The notes under the pieces: model-generated
Database searches by the model: none
What the model was told of the DNA's origin: nothing
The model's input: the letters and a program-made list of their open reading frames with translations, nothing else
From: Thiocapsa sp.
Lineage (GTDB): Bacteria > Pseudomonadota > Gammaproteobacteria > Chromatiales > Chromatiaceae
Reading direction: 5' to 3'
Length of the DNA stretch: 64,000 nt
Assembly: GCF_018399035.1 (NCBI RefSeq)
Contig: NZ_CP073760.1
Coordinates: forward strand, 5,642,501-5,706,500
Shown: in pieces, positions 8,478-16,768 of the stretch
How positions within the stretch are numbered: position 1 is the first letter of the stretch
How the letters are laid out: each line of letters begins with the position of its first letter
Position numbers and translations under genes: made by a program

Positions 8478-9344
8478 TCAGCGCAACAGCAGGGTCGGGA
8501 TGCGCGCCGAGCGCAGCAGGTCGGAGGTCTTGCTGCCGAACATCAGGCTGCGCAACGGCGAGTGGCTGTAGGCACCCATGATCAGCAGGTCGATCGCCTG
8601 CTTCTGGATGTTGCGGGCGATGATGCTCTCGGCGTCGCCCGGGATCAGCGCGGCCGCGACCTCGAGCCCGCCGGCTTCCAGCGTCGTCTTCGCCCACTCC
8701 AGCTGGCGCGGGCCGTCCTTGCGAGGCTCGCCGGACATCAGCAGATGGATCGGCAATCCCTGGAAGAGTGGGCTGGCGGCGACCATCTCCACGCCGCGCC
8801 GGGTCATGGTGCCGCCGTCGTAGGCGATCATCACGCGACTCGGCTCCTGAAACCCCTGGGTGACGGCGAGGATCGGCTTCTTCAACGCCCGCACCATGCG
8901 CTCGACGTTGCGGCCGAGATCGCGTTGCGTCGTCTCGGCCGATTCACCGCGTCGCCCGAGCACGAACAGGCGCACGCTCGGTTGTTGCTCGACCAGAACC
9001 TCCTCCAGATCACCGTAACGCTGGCGTGCATCCGGCGCCGGGACGCCGATGGCGATCGCGCGCTCGCGCAGCCGATTCAGGAACAGCCGTCCCTCCTCGC
9101 GTGTCGCCTTGCTGCGCGCCTCGTCCTGATCGGAGAGCTTGTTCAGCAGGTGTTGCTGCGCGTTGAAGCCGATCGCCCCGCTGCGGTCGCTGCCCGAAGC
9201 GGTTTCGGTATGACGGGTGATGATGTGCATCAGCTCCATCGGCGCGCCCGTGCGACGCGCAGCCCAAGCGGCGGCATCCGTGACATGGTCGGCGAAATGC
9301 GAGCGATCCACGCAGGCCAGGATCTTGTCTTCGTCTTCTTGCAT
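8478..9344 (-). CDS. tandem universal stress protein
   Basis: A 288-residue protein with two UspA domains. The second ends with the usual LIMGAYSHSPLRSLMFGS ATP-binding signature and a conserved ARIPTLLLR tail. The start at 9344 has GGGGAG upstream. It lies downstream of a SulP transporter gene on the same strand; SulP-Usp pairs are common in proteobacteria, suggesting that the stress protein accompanies anion transport. Confidence 0.9.
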   Translation of the reverse strand: MQEDEDKILACVDRSHFADHVTDAAAWAARRTGAPMELMHIITRHTETASGSDRSGAIGFNAQQHLLNKLSDQDEARSKATREEGRLFLNRLRERAIAIGVPAPDARQRYGDLEEVLVEQQPSVRLFVLGRRGESAETTQRDLGRNVERMVRALKKPILAVTQGFQEPSRVMIAYDGGTMTRRGVEMVAASPLFQGLPIHLLMSGEPRKDGPRQLEWAKTTLEAGGLEVAAALIPGDAESIIARNIQKQAIDLLIMGAYSHSPLRSLMFGSKTSDLLRSARIPTLLLR

Positions 9345-9360
9345 GCTGAGCTCCCCTGTT

Positions 9361-9734
9361 CGAACCGCATTCGGGACGACCTGAATCGCACGCGCGCGGG
9401 GTTCGGCTTTCGAAGAACCCGACGCCCGCGTTGCAGACGCGGTTCAGGTGCTTCTTTAGTGTTGTGAATCGAAACCGCGTCCGGAGCGAGTTGCTGAGCT
9501 CCGGGTGAGCTCAGCGGCGAGTGCAGACCCGAGCTTCGGCGGGACACGGTTTAAAATTTTATATTTTTTAATACTTTAAACCGCGCCGGCTCCAGCGGTT
9601 CTGAAATCCGCCGGGGCCGATCCCATCCAAAAACATCGCATACCGCACTGGGCGCGGTTTAGCTCCGGCGTTCAAGGATCTGGCCGAGGCCGATCCAATC
9701 CAAAAACGATGCCTATCGCTCCGGACGCGATTTA
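9361..9734. repeat. cluster of TAAACCGCG-family palindromic units
   Basis: Four pieces fill the gap between usp and sulP: a unit with CGAACCGC/GCGGTTCA ends (9361-9446), a unit at 9471-9553, an AT-rich linker (about 9554-9576), a unit at 9577-9661, and a duplicated right arm (9662-9734) that repeats the ...CCGATCC...ATCCAAAAAC... interior of the previous unit. The final TAAATCGCG, read on the minus strand, supplies the stop codon of sulP. Confidence 0.85.
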
Positions 9735-11207
9735 GTGGCCCATCAATTGCTCGACGGCATCGGGTTTGTCATGCACGGCGAAGCGGTCCACCAGGGTCGC
9801 ACTCGCCTGGTTGAGTCCCACGATCTCGACCTCGGTGCCTTCGCGACGGAACTTGATGACCACCTTGTCGAGCGCGCTGACCGCGGTGATGTCCCAGAAA
9901 TGGGCGCGGCTGACATCGATGCGGACCTTCTCGATGACCTCCTTGTAGTCGAACGAGGCCACGAAACGATCGGCCGAGGCAAAGAAGACCTGGCCCGTGA
10001 TGACATAGACCCGCAGCCGCCCTTCATGCACCGACATGGAGCCGACGTGCAGGATCTGACCCACCTTGTGTGCGAAGAAGAACCCGGACAGCAGCACGCC
10101 GACCAGCACCCCCATGGCCAGATCGTGCGTGAAGACCACGACCACGACCGTCGAGAGCATGACCACGTTCGCGGCGAGCGGGTGATCGCGCAGATTCCGC
10201 ACGGAGGCCCAGTTGAAGGTGCCGATCGAGACCATGATCATGACGGCCACCAGCGCGGCCATCGGGATCATCGACACCCATTCGTCGGCGAAGACCACCA
10301 TCACGAGCAGGAAGACACCGGCGGCGAGCGTCGAAAGGCGCCCGCGCCCGCCGGATTTGATGTTGATGACGGCTTGGCCGATCATCGCGCAGCCTGCCAT
10401 GCCGCCGAGGAAACCGGAGCCGATGTTGGCCACGCCTTGGCCCACGCACTCGCGGTTCTTGTTGCTGCTCGAGTCGGTCAGATCATCGACGATCGAGGCC
10501 GTCATCAGGGATTCCAGCAGACCCACCACGGCAAGCGTGGCGGAGATCGGGAAGATGATGGCGAGCGTCTCCCAATTGAGCGGGATGTCGGGGAAAAGGA
10601 AGACCGGCAGGGTGTCGGGAAGCTCGCCCATATCGCCGACGGTGCGAATGTCCAGATCCAGCACAATCGCCGTTGCCGTCAGCACCACGATCGTCACCAG
10701 AGGCGAGGGGATCAGCTTGGTGAGATAGGGGAACAGATAGATGATGGCCAGACCGGCGGCGACCATCGCATAGACCTCCCAGGTCACCCCGATCAGTTCC
10801 GGCAGCTGCGCCATGAAGATGAGAATGGCCAGCGCGTTGACGAAGCCGGTAATCACCGAGCGCGACACGAAGCGCATCAGGTTGCCCAGGCGCAGCGCGC
10901 CGGCGAGGATCTGCAGGATCCCGGTCAGGATGGTTGCGGCCAGCAGATATTCCAGGCCGTGGTCCTTGACCAGGGTCACCATCAAGAGCGCCATCGCCGC
11001 GGTGGCACCCGAGATCATGCCCGGCCGGCCGCCGACGAAGGCGGTGATGGTCGCGATCGCGAAGGAGGCGTAGAGCCCCACCTTGGGATCGACCCCGGCG
11101 ATGATGGAGAAGGCGATCGCTTCTGGGATCAGGGCCAGTGCCACCACCAGGCCGGCGAGCAGATCGTTGCGAACGTTGGACAGCCAGTCTTTGCGAAGCG
11201 ATTTCAT
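9732..11207 (-). CDS. SulP-family anion transporter with STAS domain
   Basis: A 491-residue permease of the SLC26/SulP family. The N-terminal membrane domain starts with the typical DLLAGLVVALALIPEAIAFS span and contains GLLESLMTAS and the SGGRGRLST segment. A cytoplasmic STAS domain follows (about 390-491). Members move sulfate or bicarbonate; the sequence alone does not decide, though the short form resembles bicarbonate-type SulP proteins. The ATG at 11207 matches the family start; the frame is open further upstream without homology. Its stop codon is formed by a palindromic repeat. Confidence 0.9.
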   Translation of the reverse strand: MKSLRKDWLSNVRNDLLAGLVVALALIPEAIAFSIIAGVDPKVGLYASFAIATITAFVGGRPGMISGATAAMALLMVTLVKDHGLEYLLAATILTGILQILAGALRLGNLMRFVSRSVITGFVNALAILIFMAQLPELIGVTWEVYAMVAAGLAIIYLFPYLTKLIPSPLVTIVVLTATAIVLDLDIRTVGDMGELPDTLPVFLFPDIPLNWETLAIIFPISATLAVVGLLESLMTASIVDDLTDSSSNKNRECVGQGVANIGSGFLGGMAGCAMIGQAVINIKSGGRGRLSTLAAGVFLLVMVVFADEWVSMIPMAALVAVMIMVSIGTFNWASVRNLRDHPLAANVVMLSTVVVVVFTHDLAMGVLVGVLLSGFFFAHKVGQILHVGSMSVHEGRLRVYVITGQVFFASADRFVASFDYKEVIEKVRIDVSRAHFWDITAVSALDKVVIKFRREGTEVEIVGLNQASATLVDRFAVHDKPDAVEQLMGH

Positions 11208-11828
11208 GCCTGAGCATTTCCGGGGCTGATGCAGACCGAAAGGTCGGCGAAGGAACGAATCGCGAAGGCCGCTCGGCTGCCCGGGGGTACTGCGGACGGT
11301 CGACCGTGAAGGTCGTGGGGAAGACGCAAGCATCAGGCGCGCGGCATCGCGTTGAACAACGGCGAGAGTCCGGAGACTCGGTTTGCGCGTGATACCTACA
11401 TCGGAAGAGGACTCCGGGCAGTTGAGCGTGAGTGTTCTGAAATCGCAGGGCAATTCTACACGCAAAGCGACGTGTACGTCAGCCCTTCGCCGAGACGGGG
11501 GCGCGCTCTGCGCCGAGCGAGGCCGATGCGGAGCGCGCGCCCGCCTCGGCGGCGAACGATCCCCATGGCCACCTCATTACCTCCGACTCGGCAGACAGCG
11601 ACGGAAGCGTCGATCGGACCGCCGGTTGGTCAAATCGGATCGAGCGCGCAACCACCGTGGCCGTAGGATGGGTAGAGCACAGCGAAACCCATCCTCCCCG
11701 CGCCGTTCGCCTCGCTCTGCAGCGCCATCCGCGCAAGTCGCGTCGGGCGAATCTTTAGAACTACCGGAGGGTCAGTTTTCGGAGGTTGACGCCAGCAAGC
11801 CCGAAACGTATGATTCCGCGTCTTGTTT
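11208..11828. other. intergenic stretch without a convincing gene
   Basis: About 620 bases between sulP and tRNA-Met. Apart from one GTAGGATGGG-type repeat (11663-11696) I see only short frames without family features on either strand. It should contain the promoters of sulP and of the tRNA, but I cannot place them with confidence. Confidence 0.5.
11663..11696. repeat. GTAGGATGGGTAGAGC-type dispersed repeat
   Basis: A 34-base imperfect palindrome, GATGGGT...ACCCATC around a GCGAA core. The same element occurs at 14009, 14720 (inverted), 26075 and twice at 40915-41030. Related elements are widespread in proteobacterial intergenic regions. Confidence 0.8.
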
Positions 11829-11905
11829 GGCTACGTAGCTCAGTTGGTTAGAGCATCGCACTCATAATGCGAGGGTCCCCTGTTCGAGTCAGGGCGTAGC
11901 CACCA
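11829..11905 (+). tRNA. tRNA-Met (CAT), elongator type
   Basis: A 77-base cloverleaf with acceptor arms GGCTACG/CGTAGCC, D stem GCTC/GAGC, anticodon stem TCGCA/TGCGA enclosing CTCATAA (anticodon CAT), a T arm with GTTCGAGTC and an encoded CCA end. The GGCTACG acceptor is that of elongator tRNA-Met rather than initiator or lysidine-modified tRNA-Ile. The 3' end faces the accessory zone 11.9-15.1 kb, making it a candidate attachment site. Confidence 0.97.
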
Positions 11906-12017
11906 AAATTCAGAGACTTAGGTTAGCCTGGTTTCGCCTCAATCACCTCTTTTCGCCTCTTTCGCGTCCTTCAGTGGTACCTGATTTGGTACCTGCAGCG
12001 ATCCGCACAAACTCGCG

Positions 12018-12308
12018 TCACGTCTCGCTTGGTGCCCCATACCGCGATTTCTCTGGTACCTGAAGGCTCGGCACGGCTCGGAGCCGATCCGGTCTCGGCG
12101 CGTCGGCTCGGGTCCGGCGAGCCGCAACGCAGCGGGCCATGGTCGCACGGGCTCGGGTCTTGGCTGCGCCCGTGAAGGTCTTGGCGGTCGCGTCGATGCT
12201 GGCTTGCAGGGACCGCAGACCGCGTTGGTCACGGGAGGATAGAGCGTCGGAGATAGACCGCTCCCAGTGCAGCAGGATGCGCTCTCGCGCGGTATTATCG
12301 GCGTGCAT
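12018..12308 (-). CDS. small hypothetical protein
   Basis: A 96-residue frame starting MHADNTARERILLHWERSIS with a good AGGTG ribosome-binding site 6 bases before the ATG at 12308. The protein is basic and Arg/Ala-rich with helix-like spacing and no known motif. It lies between tRNA-Met and an RHH gene. Both may be cargo of a decayed element inserted at the tRNA. I do not recognise a family. Confidence 0.5.
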   Translation of the reverse strand: MHADNTARERILLHWERSISDALSSRDQRGLRSLQASIDATAKTFTGAAKTRARATMARCVAARRTRADAPRPDRLRAVPSLQVPEKSRYGAPSET

Positions 12309-12387
12309 GATTCACCTCTGATCCAGGTGGGTTGTGTAAGGCGCTCGGGTCGGGTTCCAGCCGATCCGGGTGCCGCTTCGTCCTACT

Positions 12388-12621
12388 TCAGCCTCTCTTG
12401 TTGCGCAGCACCTCCTCCAGCTCGCCGAGTGTGAAGACCTTCAGCAGTGCGTCGATGGCCTTGTCTGGCGTGTCTGCGAGGTGTTGGTCGATCGCGGCAC
12501 GGATGATGTCCGATACGGTCGTCATATCGCCGGTCTGCATTCTCAGCTCTTTAGCTCGCTGATCGAGCCTCGCCTTTTGCTCGGCTTCAAGCCGTAGGGC
12601 GATCGTCAGTTTCGGGGGCAT
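12388..12621 (-). CDS. small ribbon-helix-helix-like protein
   Basis: A 77-residue protein opening MPPKLTIALRLEAEQKARLDQ, the beta-strand-plus-helix pattern of ribbon-helix-helix DNA-binding proteins, followed by TVSDIIRAAIDQHL. GAGAGGAAAG precedes the ATG at 12621, which favours this start over one at 12759. No partner toxin is adjacent. It may be an orphan antitoxin or a plasmid-type regulator. Confidence 0.65.
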   Translation of the reverse strand: MPPKLTIALRLEAEQKARLDQRAKELRMQTGDMTTVSDIIRAAIDQHLADTPDKAIDALLKVFTLGELEEVLRNKRG

Positions 12622-12772
12622 CCGCTTTCCTCTCAGGTGTGGTCGAGTCCAAAGCGTAGCCAACATCCATGGTAGTGCAATACGTGTTATACAGTGTACG
12701 TGGCAATTTCGTATAACTGTCATTATGTAATTCGGCAACCGTATACGAATAAAAAGCATCTGAAAACACTGT

Positions 12773-12857
12773 TAAACCGCGCCCAGTGCGAGATGCTCAC
12801 TTTCGAGTGAGTTCGAAGTTTGGTGAATCCACGACCCTTAGCGGGGGACGCGGTTTA
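12773..12857. repeat. 85-bp palindromic unit of the TAAACCGCG family
   Basis: Begins TAAACCGCG and ends CGCGGTTTA, followed by an AT-rich ATTTTCAAAAATT stretch. A single unit upstream of the hicBA-like pair. The surrounding 12622-13014 gap is otherwise without a gene, though 12660-12780 is unusually AT-rich and may hold promoters. Confidence 0.8.
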
Positions 12858-13014
12858 ATTTTCAAAAATTGCGGAATATCGGCTTGCGTCAAGGCATACC
12901 GCGCTGGCATGGTGCTGCGGAGTTGGTCGACCTGCCTGGGTGTGCTGTTGACTCCGGGTGACTTGCGTCGCCATATTGTCGGTTTAAGGTGTTTCGCTTC
13001 GTTTGGGGCCAGTC

Positions 13015-13344
13015 ATGCGTAAGACAAAATGGGTCATCCGCTGCATTGCGGAACGGGAAGCTCCCGACCTGTGGGTTGCCGTGTGCTTGGACTTCGATCT
13101 TGCCGCGCAAGGCGACAGTCTCGATGATGCGCGTCGGCGCCTGGATATCATGTTGAACGAGTATGTCGAAGACGCCCTAACCGGCGAAGACCGCGACCAT
13201 GCCGAGACTTTGCTGAACCGTCGCGCGCCGTGGCGATACTGGCTGCGGTTCTACTGGTTCAGCGTCGTCGACCGCTTGCGGCGTCGTCCACCAAGTTCGC
13301 ATCTGCCGTTCCATGAGATCTTGCCGCTTACCCTTGCGCGGTGA
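13015..13344 (+). CDS. hicB: HicB-like antitoxin
   Basis: A 109-residue protein from the ATG at 13015. Its first half (APDLWVAVCLDFDLAAQGDSLDDARRRL) is the partial RNase-H fold of HicB. The C-terminal half lacks a clear DNA-binding domain and carries an aromatic WRYWLRFYWF stretch instead. It overlaps the following hicA by GTGA. Here the antitoxin precedes the toxin, the reverse of the commonest hicAB order. Confidence 0.75.
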   Translation: MRKTKWVIRCIAEREAPDLWVAVCLDFDLAAQGDSLDDARRRLDIMLNEYVEDALTGEDRDHAETLLNRRAPWRYWLRFYWFSVVDRLRRRPPSSHLPFHEILPLTLAR

Positions 13345-13583
13345 GTGGGCGCCATCCCCCTCTGACCTGTGCCGAGGTCAAGCTCGCCCTGAAGGTCCTC
13401 GGGTTCACCGCAAGACCCGGTCGCGGCGGCTCGCACGAGCATTGGGTCAAAGACACCCCGGACGGGCGTCGAAAGGTAACTGTAGATTGCCCCAAGGCGC
13501 CCTTCTCGCAAACCTTGATTGACTCGATGCGGCGTCAGGCGGGCGTCACGAAAGCTGAATTCTATCGGGCGTGCGGCCGGTAG
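13341..13583 (+). CDS. hicA: HicA-family mRNA interferase toxin
   Basis: An 80-residue double-stranded-RNA-binding-fold protein: CAEVKLALKVLGF, then GRGGSHEHWV with the HicA catalytic His, and KVTVDCPKAPFSQTLI. HicA cleaves mRNA and is neutralised by HicB. The GTG start overlaps the stop of the hicB-like gene by 4 bases, supporting a co-translated pair. Confidence 0.85.
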   Translation: MSGRHPPLTCAEVKLALKVLGFTARPGRGGSHEHWVKDTPDGRRKVTVDCPKAPFSQTLIDSMRRQAGVTKAEFYRACGR

Positions 13584-14008
13584 TATCCCCGGACCAATAG
13601 CGTCGGGCGCGCCGATCGGCCCTCGGGCTCCCTGAGCAGCCGAACCCGCGAAACGGAGCGGTAACTACGGGAACCACGCCGGTAACTTTGCCCCGAGCCG
13701 CGCGCCCCTCGCTCGGTGAAGCGTCGGCGGCGTCCGAGGCATCCACGGTGGGATTCCCCGTTCCACCTGATGCATCGGTGCCTCGGGGCTCGCTGCTCCT
13801 CGTAAGCCCTACCCAGCGAACACCTCCAGTGCGTCTGAGCGACTATCCCAGCGGCCGTTCGTCTCCCGTCGTCCCGTGCCTGCTCAGTACATCCGGTATC
13901 CCCGACGCCTGATCGGCCACTGCCCAGGACCAGGTGCCGAAGCCGCCATTCTGATTGACCGCCTCCACGAACGACCCCGATGCTCTTCCTGCATCTCGCG
14001 CATCAGGC
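13584..14008. other. intergenic stretch, no gene recognised
   Basis: About 425 bases after hicA. Short open frames occur on both strands but none has a ribosome site, family motif or plausible length. It is probably decayed accessory sequence. Confidence 0.4.
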
Positions 14009-14044
14009 GTAGGATGGGTAGAGCGTCAGCGAAACCCATCCTCC
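14009..14044. repeat. GTAGGATGGGTAGAGC-type dispersed repeat, direct copy
   Basis: Starts GTAGGATGGG and ends CCCATCCTCC, then continues with CAAACCGCCGCATTGCCGGATT, which is also shared with the copies at 14.7 kb (inverted) and 40.9 kb. The repeat family therefore extends beyond the palindromic core. Confidence 0.8.
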
Positions 14045-14227
14045 AAACCGCCGCATTGCCGGATTTTGGTCTCTTGCCATTGGCGCGGGTTGGATGCGGG
14101 CAATACCAGGGACAGACCACGGTTTTTGAGCGATCTGGGCAGACCGAGCGGATCGGTGTCGGCCAGCTCTTCCCCGATCCCGGCGGCCTCGATGTAGTCG
14201 CGCAACCAGTCTTTCAGATTGGTCCCC

Positions 14228-14350
14228 CGCGAATGGTTCCTTGTCCCGCTGCATGTGATCGACGAGGCTGTGGAGAAGATCCGGGACGGGACCATCACGC
14301 AGTACCTCTACGACACGGCAACCGCGTCGCTCGTGGAACGATCCGGCTGA
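14228..14350 (+). pseudogene. C-terminal remnant of a GIY-YIG nuclease (MUG113-like)
   Basis: An in-frame stretch REWFLVPLHVIDEAVEKI ... GTITQYLYD ending at TGA (14348-14350) matches the C-terminal part of MUG113/T5orf172-type GIY-YIG proteins. No start or catalytic GIY-YIG part lies upstream in frame, so it is a fragment. It lies between two inverted copies of the GTAGGATGGG repeat. On the opposite strand just to the left, a frame containing NLKDWLRDYIEAAGIGEEL also looks protein-like but I cannot name it. Confidence 0.5.
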
Positions 14351-14593
14351 GTCGGGAATGCGCAGTGAAGCTGACGGGCGCTGGGCTCGCACCGGCGCGC
14401 AGTCGGTTCGCGAAGGCGCGGATCGCGGCACGCTGCGAGTTGTCCCCGCCGAAACGCCTCTGCAGCGACACGGGATAGCGAGTGCGCGGTGCTGACACCG
14501 GTCCGCGATGTCCGGCCATCGTGGCACCTGGCGCAGAGCGCCGCGGGGCATGCGTGACACCGCAGAGCGGATGTCACGAGCGAACAAGTGGTC

Positions 14594-14679
14594 GAGGGCT
14601 CTACTCGTTGTCGTTGTCGTAATCGGATTCCGGACGAACACGAATACGACAACGACAACGACAACGATCGTCAGCCCTC
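14594..14679. repeat. long hairpin with CGTTGTCGTTGTCGTA arms
   Basis: Arms 14606-14621 and 14645-14660 are perfect 16-base complements around a 23-base loop. An outer GAGGGCT/AGCCCTC pair (14594-14600 and 14673-14679) extends the structure. The arms are themselves built from GTTGTC repeats. It lies in noncoding, decayed sequence and looks like a mobile palindromic element rather than a terminator. Confidence 0.7.
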
Positions 14680-14719
14680 GACAAGGGCATCGGACCGAAA
14701 CCCGGCAACGCGGTGGTTT

Positions 14720-14755
14720 GGAGGATGGGTTTCGCTGTCGCTCTACCCATCCTAC
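14720..14755. repeat. GTAGGATGGGTAGAGC-type dispersed repeat, inverted copy
   Basis: The reverse complement of the element at 14009. The two copies bracket about 750 bases that contain the GIY-YIG remnant and the long hairpin. Confidence 0.8.
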
Positions 14756-14839
14756 CGTTGATCAAGGTAGTCGCCTTGTTTCCGGATCGTCACCGATCGT
14801 CAGCACAAGCGACCGGGATCGAATTTTCCGCAAATCCAC

Positions 14840-15056
14840 TCAGCGCAGCACAAACCAGCCGATCGCCCCGCAGGCCAGGATGAGGATGGCGGGGTTGATG
14901 CGCTTCCAGAACAGCAGCAGGACGCTCGCCAGGCCGAAGCCCAGGAGGGCGGTCGATCCAGGTTGAAGCTGGCTGTCTTGCCCACGGCATCGACGCCGCG
15001 AGCATCAACCCGATCGTGATGGTGGCCAGTCCGTGCCCGGGGCTCCTTGGGTCCAC
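14840..15056 (-). pseudogene. chromate transporter ChrA, C-terminal remnant with frameshift
   Basis: On the minus strand one frame reads GLATITIGLMLAAS and, after a frame change near 14970, another reads TALLGFGLASVLLLFWKRIN, then PAILILACGAIGWFVLR followed by TGA (14840-14842). These are the last two membrane spans of ChrA-type chromate permeases. The N-terminal part is absent, so only a relic remains. Identification is by pattern only. Confidence 0.55.
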
Positions 15057-15061
15057 CCGTT

Positions 15062-15075
15062 TTGATCTAAGTCAA
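15062..15075. promoter_or_regulatory. FNR/Dnr-type operator upstream of hcp
   Basis: TTGATCTAAGTCAA matches the TTGAT-N4-(A/G)TCAA pattern of Crp/FNR-family anaerobic and nitric-oxide regulators. It lies about 120 bases before the hybrid cluster protein gene, whose homologues are typically under FNR, Dnr or HcpR control. Binding is inferred. Confidence 0.6.
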
Positions 15076-15193
15076 GGATACCCCGGTGTGCCCTCGCCAG
15101 ACTGAGCGCCCCTTCATCGACCCCAACGATCGACACCACCGATCCGTGGGAGCGACAAGGGCACCTTGATCCCGATCCGATTCAGAGGCCCAC

Positions 15194-16486
15194 ATGCACT
15201 GCAACCAATGCGAACAGACCTACCATAAGACCGGCTGCGTCACCTCCCCCGGGATGTGCGGCAAGGACGCCGATGTCCAGTCCCTGCAGGAGATGCTGCT
15301 CTACGGCCTGAAAGGGATGGCTGCTTATGCGCATCACGCGCGGCGTTTGGGCAAGTCCGACGAGCGGGTGTCGGCCTTCATCGAGGAGGCGCTCTTTGCG
15401 ACCATGACCAACGTCAATTTCGACGTCAAGAGTCTCCTTGAATTCTGTCTGGAATGCGGACGGATGAATCTGCGCGTGATGCAGATGCTCGACGAAGGCC
15501 ATGTCGAGGCGTTCGGCAAGCCGGCACCGATCAAGGTGAAGGAGGGGACGCAAGCGGGCCGGGGCATCCTGGTGACCGGTCATGATCTGGCGGACCTGCG
15601 GGATCTGCTCGGGCAGGTCGAAGGGACCGACATCAAGGTCTACACGCACGGCGAGATGCTGCCCGCGCACATGTATCCCTTCTTTCAGAACCACCCGAAC
15701 CTGGTCGGGCATTACGGCGGGGCTTGGCAGAACCAGAAGCGCGAGTTTGCGGCCTTCCCGGGTCCGGTGGTGGCGACGACCAACTGTGTTCTGATCCCGC
15801 CTCAGAGCTACAAGGGTCGGCTCTTCACGACCCGCGGGACGGCAGTTCCCGATGGCCAGCGGGTGCTCGGCGGGGATTATTCCGAGGTGATCGCCGAGGC
15901 CATGCGTTGCGAGCCCTGCGAGGAGCGGGTGACGGGCGAGTCGACCGTCGGTTTTCATCGCACGGTGCTCTTGGATCATGCACAGACGATCGTCGATGCG
16001 GTGAAGGCGGGGCAGATCAGCCGCTTCTTCGTGATCGGCGGATGCGACGGGGCGGATCCGGGCCGCAACTATTTCAGCGACTATGCGCAGGGCACGCCGG
16101 ATGACTCGTTCATTCTGACCTTGGGCTGCGGCAAGTACCGAATCCGCGATCACGACTACGGCGAGCACCTCGGCTTCCCGCGTCTGATGGACATGGGGCA
16201 GTGCAACGACGCCTACGGCGCCATCGCGGTCGCCTCCGCCTTGGCCGAGGCATTCGAGTGCAGCGTCAACGAGCTGCCGCTGACCCTGGTCATCAGTTGG
16301 TTCGAGCAGAAGGCGGTTGCCGTGCTGCTGACCTTGCTGAGCCTCGGCGTGAAGGGGATCACCCTGGGCCCGAACGCACCGGCCTTCGTCTCGCCGAACG
16401 TCTTTGCGATCCTGCAGGAGCGATTCGATCTACGTTTGAGCGGGAATGATGCCGAAGGGGATCTGCGCCTTGCCATGAGCGCTTAG
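15194..16486 (+). CDS. hcp: hybrid cluster protein, short (class III-like) form
   Basis: A 430-residue protein with an N-terminal iron-sulfur cysteine set Cys3, Cys6, Cys15 and Cys22, and later hybrid-cluster ligands in LECGR, TNCVLIP, GGCDG and LGCGKYR segments, with a NELPLTLVISWFEQKAVA helix. Hcp reduces hydroxylamine or nitric oxide during nitrosative stress. Enterobacterial Hcp is about 550 residues; this one is shorter, consistent with loss of the second helical bundle as in class III enzymes. No hcr reductase gene is adjacent. An AGAGG site precedes the ATG, and an FNR-like operator lies upstream. Confidence 0.93.
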   Translation: MHCNQCEQTYHKTGCVTSPGMCGKDADVQSLQEMLLYGLKGMAAYAHHARRLGKSDERVSAFIEEALFATMTNVNFDVKSLLEFCLECGRMNLRVMQMLDEGHVEAFGKPAPIKVKEGTQAGRGILVTGHDLADLRDLLGQVEGTDIKVYTHGEMLPAHMYPFFQNHPNLVGHYGGAWQNQKREFAAFPGPVVATTNCVLIPPQSYKGRLFTTRGTAVPDGQRVLGGDYSEVIAEAMRCEPCEERVTGESTVGFHRTVLLDHAQTIVDAVKAGQISRFFVIGGCDGADPGRNYFSDYAQGTPDDSFILTLGCGKYRIRDHDYGEHLGFPRLMDMGQCNDAYGAIAVASALAEAFECSVNELPLTLVISWFEQKAVAVLLTLLSLGVKGITLGPNAPAFVSPNVFAILQERFDLRLSGNDAEGDLRLAMSA

Positions 16487-16519
16487 GCGAATTCCGGAAA
16501 CCCTTCTGCCAGAGTCGGA

Positions 16520-16594
16520 GGTTGTGCCGAGCCGTGCGAGGCACAACCAACCGTCGGCGCAAGTTGTGCTTCCTGTCGTCAGCACGACCTACGG
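16520..16594. repeat. two hairpins of a GTTGTGC repeat family
   Basis: The first hairpin has 9-base arms GGTTGTGCC/GGCACAACC (16520-16548). The second segment (16561-16594, AAGTTGTGCTTCC...CAGCACGACCTACGG) recurs at 27035-27068 after rluB. Both follow a gene stop, so they may end transcription. Confidence 0.7.
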
Positions 16595-16627
16595 TCACTG
16601 CGCATGCCCGGAAGACCTGTTGGGAGT

Positions 16628-16684
16628 GTAGGGGCGAATGAATTCGCCCCTACACGTTGGTCGATCCTTTACCGAAAATCACCT
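16628..16684. repeat. GTAGGGGCGAAT palindrome with conserved tail
   Basis: A perfect 26-base palindrome (16628-16653) followed by a tail ...GTTGGTCGATCCTTT...AAATCACC. The palindrome-plus-tail recurs near the right window edge (63853-63903), and a palindrome alone at 31252. It abuts the palindromic unit at 16685. Confidence 0.75.
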
Positions 16685-16768
16685 TAAAGCGCGTCCCGCA
16701 CGGCATTTCGCATTGCGTTGCCGACGAATCCGGCAGGCCGGTTCAGATGTCGACGAGGGCGCGCTTTA
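16685..16768. repeat. 84-bp palindromic unit with compensated ends
   Basis: The ends are TAAAGCGCG and CGCGCTTTA: compared with the usual TAAACCGCG/CGCGGTTTA, C to G on the left is matched by G to C on the right. Read on the minus strand, the right-hand TAA is the stop codon of dsrC. Confidence 0.85.

Noticed and set aside
9735..11213. Long plus-strand frame of about 490 codons opposite sulP
   Set aside because: Its protein is rich in His, Asp, Gln and Arg with no fold, as expected for the antisense of a GC-rich gene; sulP is clearly the real gene.
11906..12017. Integrase gene or clear attachment repeat next to tRNA-Met
   Set aside because: No tyrosine recombinase motif and no repeated tRNA 3' end were seen nearby; only small genes and short repeats.
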